Assembly: GCA_044227925.1 (NCBI GenBank)
Contig: JBGAVW010000017.1
Coordinates: 1 to 64,000, forward strand
Direction: 5' to 3'
Source: JADJLQ01 sp044227925
GTDB taxonomy: Bacteria > Bacteroidota > Bacteroidia > Chitinophagales > Saprospiraceae
DNA: 64,000 bases
The translations under genes were made by a program, and so were the position numbers. Position 1 is the stretch's first letter. Every line of letters starts with the position of its first letter. The notes beneath the pieces are model-generated. The model ran no database searches. It was not told the origin of the DNA and saw only the letters and a list, made by a program, of their open reading frames with translations. Below, in pieces: positions 58,866-64,000 of this stretch.

Positions 58866-60352
58866 AAGCGATACTATTAATTTTAATTGGTCTTATCGTG
58901 CTGCAATCCGGTTGTAAAAAGGATCATCGAAGCGAAAATATAGAATCATCTTCATACAAAATAGAAAATATTCGGCTTCCGGACGGATTGGTAGGGGAAA
59001 CCGGTGCAATAGAATTTTTACCTGATGGGCGATTGGTGGCCTGTTTCCTCAGGGGTGAAATCATGATTTACGATCCTCGAAAATCGATCTGGTCAGTCTT
59101 CGCATCGGGGTTACACGAGCCCCTGGGCCTGATGATAATAAATGAATATGAAATGATGGTGATGCAGAGACCCGAGCTTACAAAGCTATCCGATACCGAT
59201 CACGATGGCAAAGCGGATGTATATGAAACAGTAACCGATGAATTTGGAATGACTGGAAACTATCATGAATGGAACTATGGGCCCGTAAAAGATAAAAAAG
59301 GTAATTTATATATTGGATTGAATACCGCATCAGAATATGGTATTATTCAAAAAGAAATCAGGGGTAAATTGGATACTACGTTGGTCCCTGCAAGGCCATT
59401 GCAAAAATTTTCTGCAGTACCATACAGAGGGTGGATCATGAAACTTACACCGGATGGTAATTTAATTCCTTTTGCAAGTGGATTGCGATCACCCAATGGA
59501 TTAGTAGTGGATAATCTGGATCGATTGTTTGTTACGGACAATCAGGGAGATTGGGTAGGCACCTCGGTACTTTACCATATTGAGGAAAATAAATTTTATG
59601 GTCATCCTGCGAGCCTTCTGTGGCAAAAAGATTGGAATAAAGGGGATCCGTCAAAATTGCCAATAAAAGTATTAGACTCTATGCGCACCAGAGGAGCTGT
59701 TTTATTTCCCCATGGCATTATGGCCGCATCTCCAAGTCAACCTGTAACAGACAATACTAATGGAAAGTTTGGACCTTTTACAAATCAGTTTTTTATAGGT
59801 GAAATGAATCAGGAAAGGATAATCCGTGTGATGTTGGAAGAAATAAGTGGACAATGGCAAGGAGCCTGTATTCCATTTATAGACAAACATGGGTTGTTAA
59901 AAGGCACAAATCGACTTGCTTTTTCTCCAGATGGTAGCTTGTGGGTAGGTCATGCACAGCATGGGTTTATAGGTGATCTGGGTATTCAAAAAATCAGTTA
60001 TACAGGAAAAATGCCTATGGATATCTACACTTTGCATCTGTCAAAAAATGGCTTTGATGTGAATTTTACTTTGCCTGTATACGACAGCATTAATATTGAT
60101 TCTTCTATGGTCCATATTCGCCATTATTATTATGATTATCATTTAAAATACGGATCGGATCAGTATGATGTAAAAAATGTAGAAATTCTAACTTCAGGAC
60201 TTTCAGCTGATCGCAAAAGACTCCGTATTTCTCTGCCGGAGATAAAACCGGGATATATCTATGAATTTTCTTTTTCCGGTATCAGGTCAGATTCGGGAAT
60301 ACCCCTTGAAAACAACCTGGTATGTTATACAGTGAATAAAATTGTACTTTAA
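58862..60352 (+). CDS. Lipoprotein beta-propeller dehydrogenase-like protein
   Basis: 496 residues. Signal MKAILLILIGLIVLQSGC has a lipobox (QSGC). The body is a six-bladed NHL/PQQ-sugar-dehydrogenase-like propeller: VGETGAIEFLPDGRLVACFL, TKLSDTDHDGKADVYET, WNYGPVKDKKGNLYIGLN, SGLRSPNGLVVDNLDRLFVTDNQGDW and FPHGIMAAS. It matches the membrane-bound dehydrogenase domains of PVC-type proteins, but the C-terminal cytochrome c is missing. An immunoglobulin-like domain closes it (residues 400-496). It may bind a cofactor and oxidise a sugar, passing electrons to the cupredoxin, a role inferred from gene order. Confidence 0.85.
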   Translation: MKAILLILIGLIVLQSGCKKDHRSENIESSSYKIENIRLPDGLVGETGAIEFLPDGRLVACFLRGEIMIYDPRKSIWSVFASGLHEPLGLMIINEYEMMVMQRPELTKLSDTDHDGKADVYETVTDEFGMTGNYHEWNYGPVKDKKGNLYIGLNTASEYGIIQKEIRGKLDTTLVPARPLQKFSAVPYRGWIMKLTPDGNLIPFASGLRSPNGLVVDNLDRLFVTDNQGDWVGTSVLYHIEENKFYGHPASLLWQKDWNKGDPSKLPIKVLDSMRTRGAVLFPHGIMAASPSQPVTDNTNGKFGPFTNQFFIGEMNQERIIRVMLEEISGQWQGACIPFIDKHGLLKGTNRLAFSPDGSLWVGHAQHGFIGDLGIQKISYTGKMPMDIYTLHLSKNGFDVNFTLPVYDSINIDSSMVHIRHYYYDYHLKYGSDQYDVKNVEILTSGLSADRKRLRISLPEIKPGYIYEFSFSGIRSDSGIPLENNLVCYTVNKIVL

Positions 60353-60517
60353 AATTCATTACGCTTAAAAAGACATCCATCAGTCATCTAAACCGAACTG
60401 ACTATGGTCAGGGATTTTACCTATGATTAGAGGTAAAAGAATTGATTTTAATCATTTCGGGTCAGGGATATTCCCTCGAACTTTAATCACGTAGTTTAAA
60501 ATTTAAAAATAAAAATC

Positions 60518-61717
60518 ATGAAAATCACGGTTATCGGTGGAAACTTTGCTGGTTTCACGGCAGCGTTGGAACTCAAAAGAAAATTGAAAAATGAAGCGGA
60601 AATCACTGTAATTGATCGAAATGAAGATTTTTTATATGTTCCGTCTCTTATTTGGGTTCCATTTAAAAGAAGAGAAGTAAAAGATATTACTATTCCCAGA
60701 AAGGAAATTTTGGAGAAAAAAGGCATTCGGTTTGTTTGTACCACTGCAAATGAAATAGATCCTGAGCTTCAAATCGTAAAGACTGAAAAAGGTGATTTTA
60801 GTTATGATCACCTGGTAGTGGCAACCGGTCCTAAAGTAAATTTTGATATTGCTGAAGGGGTAAAAGAATACAGCAGTTACATCGGTACACCCGTTGGGGC
60901 TATGAAGACAAGAGAAAAGCTGGAGGAGTTTAAAAAAGATCCTGGTCCAATAGTAATAGGAGCTACTCAGAATGCAGGGTGTATGGGTGCAGCTTATGAG
61001 TTTTTGTTTAATGTTGAAAAATGGCTTCGTGAACAGGACATTAGGAAAAAAGTGGATTTATACTGGGTGACCCCTGAAGATTACCTGGGCCATTTTGGCA
61101 TCGATGGTATGCCCGGTGGGGAATCCATGCTCAAGGCATTCATGAATATGTTTCACATTCACTACAGGACACAGGTGGCCATACAAAAAGTAACTGCAGA
61201 CAGCGTAGTATTAACCAATGGTGAAGAGATCAAAACCAAATTTGTGATGCTTATGCCACCTTTCATTGGAGTAGATCTGATTAAAAATTCACCCAAACTG
61301 GAACCTATGGCTAATGGATTCATTGATGTACACGATACATATCAACATAAAAAATACAAAAATATTTGGGCAGCAGGTCTTACCGTTGATGTTCATCCTC
61401 CATTTGTATCCAAAAAAATCCCATACACTATTCCAAAAACAGGGTATCCCAGCGATGAAACCGGTAAAGTAGTTGCGGAAAATATAGTACGCACCATCCA
61501 TGGAGAAAACAAATTGGTAGAAAAAAAATGGGGTGACATACCGGGACTATGTGTGATGGATGCTGGTAAAAAAGAGGTATTGATAGTATCAAATAAACTA
61601 TTCAAACCCAGGACGATTGCCATCATGCTGCCCAATGTTTTTTACGATGTAGTCAAAGTAATGCTGGAAAAATATTTTCTGTGGAAAATGCGACATGGTT
61701 ATTCATTTTTACCATAA
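60518..61717 (+). CDS. Sulfide:quinone-oxidoreductase-like flavoprotein
   Basis: 399 residues. FAD binding starts at ITVIGGNFAGFTAALELK, with VVATGP and a late KNIWAAGLTVDVHPP for the second FAD-binding region. The Cys in QNAGCMGAAYEF (about 155) and PGLCVMDAG (about 345) match two of the three redox Cys of sulfide:quinone oxidoreductases; the third, usually before residue 135, is absent. So it may not oxidise sulfide but could act as a type II NADH-like or persulfide-linked reductase. The C-terminal amphipathic helix (YFLWKMRHGYSF) suits membrane binding. A strong terminator follows. Confidence 0.9.
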   Translation: MKITVIGGNFAGFTAALELKRKLKNEAEITVIDRNEDFLYVPSLIWVPFKRREVKDITIPRKEILEKKGIRFVCTTANEIDPELQIVKTEKGDFSYDHLVVATGPKVNFDIAEGVKEYSSYIGTPVGAMKTREKLEEFKKDPGPIVIGATQNAGCMGAAYEFLFNVEKWLREQDIRKKVDLYWVTPEDYLGHFGIDGMPGGESMLKAFMNMFHIHYRTQVAIQKVTADSVVLTNGEEIKTKFVMLMPPFIGVDLIKNSPKLEPMANGFIDVHDTYQHKKYKNIWAAGLTVDVHPPFVSKKIPYTIPKTGYPSDETGKVVAENIVRTIHGENKLVEKKWGDIPGLCVMDAGKKEVLIVSNKLFKPRTIAIMLPNVFYDVVKVMLEKYFLWKMRHGYSFLP

Positions 61718-61756
61718 TACGTTTTACATTTTGTCCGTGTAAAATCAGGAGTTTGG

Positions 61757-61797
61757 GAAGAGCAGTAATACAGAGGGAAACTGCTCTTCTTTTTTTT
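61757..61797 (+). terminator. Intrinsic terminator of the SQR-like gene
   Basis: GAAGAGCAG (61757-61765) and CTGCTCTTC (61781-61789) form a 9-bp stem, followed by eight T. This is the only clear rho-independent terminator that I saw in the window. Confidence 0.85.
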
Positions 61798-61801
61798 ATA
61801 T

Positions 61802-62563
61802 TTATACTCCGGCTATCCTTCGCTTATATTCTGCTAATGCATCCTCCAATCTTTGTTTCGCTGTGCCATCACCTGGTACATTATGAGATGGATGAATATA
61901 CAGTTTTACTCCCCGCTCTGCTAATATTTCTGCAACGGTGACTACGGTCATCCATACACAGGTAATGAAGGCCATTGTAGAGACTGGACCCACTTTATCA
62001 ACATGATTTTTTAAATCTACTGCAGCGTCTCCTGCAGGGGCACAGGTATCCACCACAAGGTCCGCAATATCAAAAATGGTTTTACCACTCGAATGTCGGG
62101 AAACTTTACCTTTCGCCTCTGCCGCAGATCCATATGCTATTACTTTCATTCCTTTTCGCTTGGCTTCTAATGCAATGTCGATATTTACATTATTGATACC
62201 TGAATGAGAGAATACCCACATGGTATCCCGGGTATCAAAATTGTACCCTTTCATGATCTCTATCCCATAACCTTCTACCCGTTCAAGAAAAACAAATTGA
62301 TGCACCCCCATTTCTCCGGTAATGCGTGTAAAAAAGGTAAGTGGTAGTTCTACCATAGGGTGAAAACCAACGAATCCTCCGATACGGGGATACATTTCCT
62401 CCACTGGTATAGTAGCATGCCCACACCCAAAGGTATGCACCCACCTTCCTGCCTCTATACTGTCTGCCATAATGGTCGCTGCCTGATGTATAGGGTCTAG
62501 TTGGGTTTCTTCTATTCGATCCATAATGTTACGCGCTTGTCGTAACCATTCTTTTGCTAACAT
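61802..62563 (-). CDS. SIS-domain sugar isomerase-family protein
   Basis: 253 residues. HTFGCGHATIPVEEMYPRIGG, MWVFSHSGINNVNIDIALEAKRKGMKVIAY and a late VDLKNHVDKVGPVST form the SIS fold of the UPF0309/sugar isomerase-domain group, whose members handle phosphosugars such as N-acetylmuramate- or glucosamine-type compounds. The Ser in FSHSG occupies the phosphate loop. It is last in a three-gene unit, 7 bp after the MFS gene. The ROK kinase, MFS transporter and this protein together look like a sugar uptake and phosphorylation set, perhaps amino-sugar based. Confidence 0.9.
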   Translation of the reverse strand: MLAKEWLRQARNIMDRIEETQLDPIHQAATIMADSIEAGRWVHTFGCGHATIPVEEMYPRIGGFVGFHPMVELPLTFFTRITGEMGVHQFVFLERVEGYGIEIMKGYNFDTRDTMWVFSHSGINNVNIDIALEAKRKGMKVIAYGSAAEAKGKVSRHSSGKTIFDIADLVVDTCAPAGDAAVDLKNHVDKVGPVSTMAFITCVWMTVVTVAEILAERGVKLYIHPSHNVPGDGTAKQRLEDALAEYKRRIAGV

Positions 62564-62570
62564 ATATAAT

Positions 62571-63731
62571 TCAATTTTTGGTTGTACTTAATATCCTGAA
62601 TGCAAGAAAAGCCATGATGGCTGTTAAAATCAATAATAAAGAAGTCATATATTGAATACCATAATACTCGGCCAGTATACCCATCAGATAATTAATCAAC
62701 ATATTACCTATAAGAGCTATGGTCAATACTACCCCAAATGCGGTGGCAGAAATAGAGGCATAGGCATGCCCAATAAAACCTAACATAATTGGAAACCCGG
62801 CTGCGAGTCCTGCACCAAGCGCGATCAACCCAAGAATGGCAAAGGAATAGTCTGGAGCTGCCCATAATACAAATGCTCCCATTATCATCAATAAAAAAGA
62901 AAAAGCAAGTATACTTTTTTGTGATAAATCTCTGAATACCGACCCAATAAGTAACCTTACTACAGCCATACCGGTTACGAAAAGGGATAGTCCAAAAAGT
63001 GCATTTTGCTCTGAGGCTTTGATTTTTTGAGATAAATACATGGTGGTCCAGTTATTGATTATACCCTCAATACTACTTTGACAAAACAGGAAAAAAGCAA
63101 TGGTGAGTAAAAATGGATCTTTCAACAGTTTTATACCTTGCCCTATGGGGAATCCGTGACCATGTTTTGCATCAGGGAATCGGGTAATTAAAAATAAAAG
63201 AATGGCGGTAGCGGGTATAAAACCAATGACAGCCAATATAGATTGAAAATCAAATATAGAATGAAGACTTCCTAAAATGAAAGGCATACCCAAGGCCCCT
63301 AATGCAAAAAATACTCCTAATAGACTAAGATTGGCAGCTTTGTTTTTAGTGCTGATATCGGCTACAAGGGCATTGCTGGCCCCATTCAATGCACCGCCTC
63401 CTATCCCAAATGAGAATACACAGCATTTTAACAGAAACAGGGAAGAAGCAAAGGCTATGCCTTGAAAACCTATAAACATCAATATACACGATATGATCAA
63501 GAATAATTTGTAACCATACCGGTCGCAGGCTGGACCAAATAACAGGGATCCGGTCACTATACCGAATGGCAGTATAGAAAATAAACTGCCGGCAGCAATT
63601 TTATCCAATTGAAATTTTTCTTGTAGGCCAATAGAAACTGATCCCAGGGTAATCAATCCCATGCCAAAGATCAGCATACTGAGGCATGCAGACGCAAATA
63701 CCAATCCGGAGTGGGAAGAAAATGATTTCAT
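62571..63731 (-). CDS. MFS sugar transporter
   Basis: 386 residues from the ATG at 63731. About 12 hydrophobic helices. The loop 2-3 motif is GPACDRYGYKLFLII (the G-x-x-D-R-x-G pattern), GALNGASNALVADISTKNKAANLSLLGVFFALGALG is helix 4-5, and NEQNALFGLSLF shapes the second half. The cargo is most likely a sugar, as the gene is nested between a ROK-family kinase and a SIS-domain gene. The frame starting at 63836 would run into the ROK gene and adds no sensible helix, so I use the internal ATG, which overlaps the ROK stop by 4 nt. Confidence 0.9.
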   Translation of the reverse strand: MKSFSSHSGLVFASACLSMLIFGMGLITLGSVSIGLQEKFQLDKIAAGSLFSILPFGIVTGSLLFGPACDRYGYKLFLIISCILMFIGFQGIAFASSLFLLKCCVFSFGIGGGALNGASNALVADISTKNKAANLSLLGVFFALGALGMPFILGSLHSIFDFQSILAVIGFIPATAILLFLITRFPDAKHGHGFPIGQGIKLLKDPFLLTIAFFLFCQSSIEGIINNWTTMYLSQKIKASEQNALFGLSLFVTGMAVVRLLIGSVFRDLSQKSILAFSFLLMIMGAFVLWAAPDYSFAILGLIALGAGLAAGFPIMLGFIGHAYASISATAFGVVLTIALIGNMLINYLMGILAEYYGIQYMTSLLLILTAIMAFLAFRILSTTKN

Positions 63732-64000
63732 TGAATTGATTTTAATGCCAGGTAAGCTGCGCCGTATAACGCAGCTTGATTGTCTAAGGCCGATGATAAA
63801 AAATGTACCTGGGTCATACTGATGGGTTGTGCCCATTTGCCCGATTCCTGTTTTATATCATCTATATACTTTTTGGCAGGACCAAAAACACCACCGCCAA
63901 ATATGATTTTTTCAGGATTGAAAATGGAGATTAGATTTGCACAGGCCATGCCCCAATATACGATGCATTCCCGTAGTACCTGTACAGCCAATACATCATT
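63728..64000 (-). CDS. ROK-family sugar kinase, C-terminal fragment
   Basis: The gene enters from the right edge; about 90 C-terminal residues are visible. LISIFNPEKIIFGGGVFGPAKKYIDDI is the classical ROK strand-turn, and LDNQAALYGAAYLAL is the final helix. ROK kinases such as NagK or glucokinase phosphorylate sugars such as N-acetylglucosamine or glucose. The catalytic Asp and the Cys cluster lie outside the window. It is followed by the MFS gene with a 4-nt overlap, so they are co-transcribed. Confidence 0.85.
   Translation of the reverse strand, partial: NDVLAVQVLRECIVYWGMACANLISIFNPEKIIFGGGVFGPAKKYIDDIKQESGKWAQPISMTQVHFLSSALDNQAALYGAAYLALKSIQ

Noticed and set aside
60380..60490. GGTCAGGGAT words as a repeat or operator before the SQR-like gene
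   Set aside because: Two copies with different flanks, and a third at 28423 without a pattern; too short to support.
1..64000. tRNA or rRNA genes and insertion sequences
   Set aside because: No cloverleaf-like T-arm, no rRNA sequence and no transposase or IS ends were recognised by eye; a dedicated tRNA or IS search could still find a missed one.

Overview
The window reads as chromosome of a free-living Bacteroidota bacterium, most likely a member of the Saprospiria/Saprospiraceae or a close relative (inference; there is no rRNA gene to place it). The signs are low GC, a type IX secretion (T9SS) sorting domain on a 1481-residue Cys-rich adhesin, a TonB-dependent receptor, class II lipoproteins, beta-propeller sensor kinases, and promoters of the Bacteroidota type (TTG, about 19-22 bp, TAnnTTTG) that often lie almost on the start codon. 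No tRNA, rRNA, CRISPR array, transposase or prophage was seen.

Layout. 1-5 kb: end of a surface-glycan locus (GT2 glycosyltransferase, FAD oxidoreductase), then a two-gene unit with a cytoplasmic trypsin-like protease fused to a zinc ribbon and a YbjN/chaperone-like tail. 5-12.7 kb: a hairpin-rich intergenic patch and housekeeping or accessory enzymes (GH140-like hydrolase, serine hydrolase, two AraC regulators, DoxX). 12.7-21.9 kb: an accessory island around mnmE. It holds a DUF4143-type ATPase with a 33-bp tandem repeat in its promoter, and a tightly packed five-gene operon (XRE-ImmA/IrrE, PIN, three-TM protein, radical SAM/B12, uracil-DNA-glycosylase-like) driven by a promoter lying inside a perfect 10-bp inverted repeat. 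It also holds a solitary HsdR-N-like nuclease and an RHH/PIN toxin-antitoxin pair flanked by direct repeats. 22.8-33 kb: a propeller sensor kinase, a NarL/LuxR response regulator, an SDR, a lipoprotein and the giant T9SS adhesin. 33-49.8 kb: esterase, folB, thrB, EamA, TonB receptor, GH20 hexosaminidase, mutA-like and meaB genes, phosphoesterase, sulfatase, a tandem paralogue pair and a type-B carboxylesterase. 49.8-64 kb: sugar and sugar-acid metabolism, including a DapA-like aldolase with a Rossmann partner, an exported isomerase/cupredoxin/propeller operon, an SQR-like flavoprotein, and a ROK kinase-MFS-SIS operon running off the right edge.

Two things stand out. First, an 18-bp palindrome ATAGCAA-N4-TTGCTAT occurs upstream of the response regulator, the SDR, the lipoprotein and the T9SS adhesin. 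In every case a site is centred exactly 38.5 bp upstream of the last G of a TAnnTTTG-like element. This looks like a local regulon of the LuxR-type regulator encoded there. Second, the five-gene operon at 15.7-20.0 kb has the architecture of an autoregulated conflict or toxin-antitoxin-derived system, with a radical-SAM/UDG pair and a membrane protein added; I do not recognise this combination as a described system.

Start sites were chosen from family starts and promoter position. The main shifts from the longest reading frame are mnmE (GTG at 14272), thrB, the TonB receptor, the ATPase and several lipoproteins. All functions are inferred from sequence reading alone.
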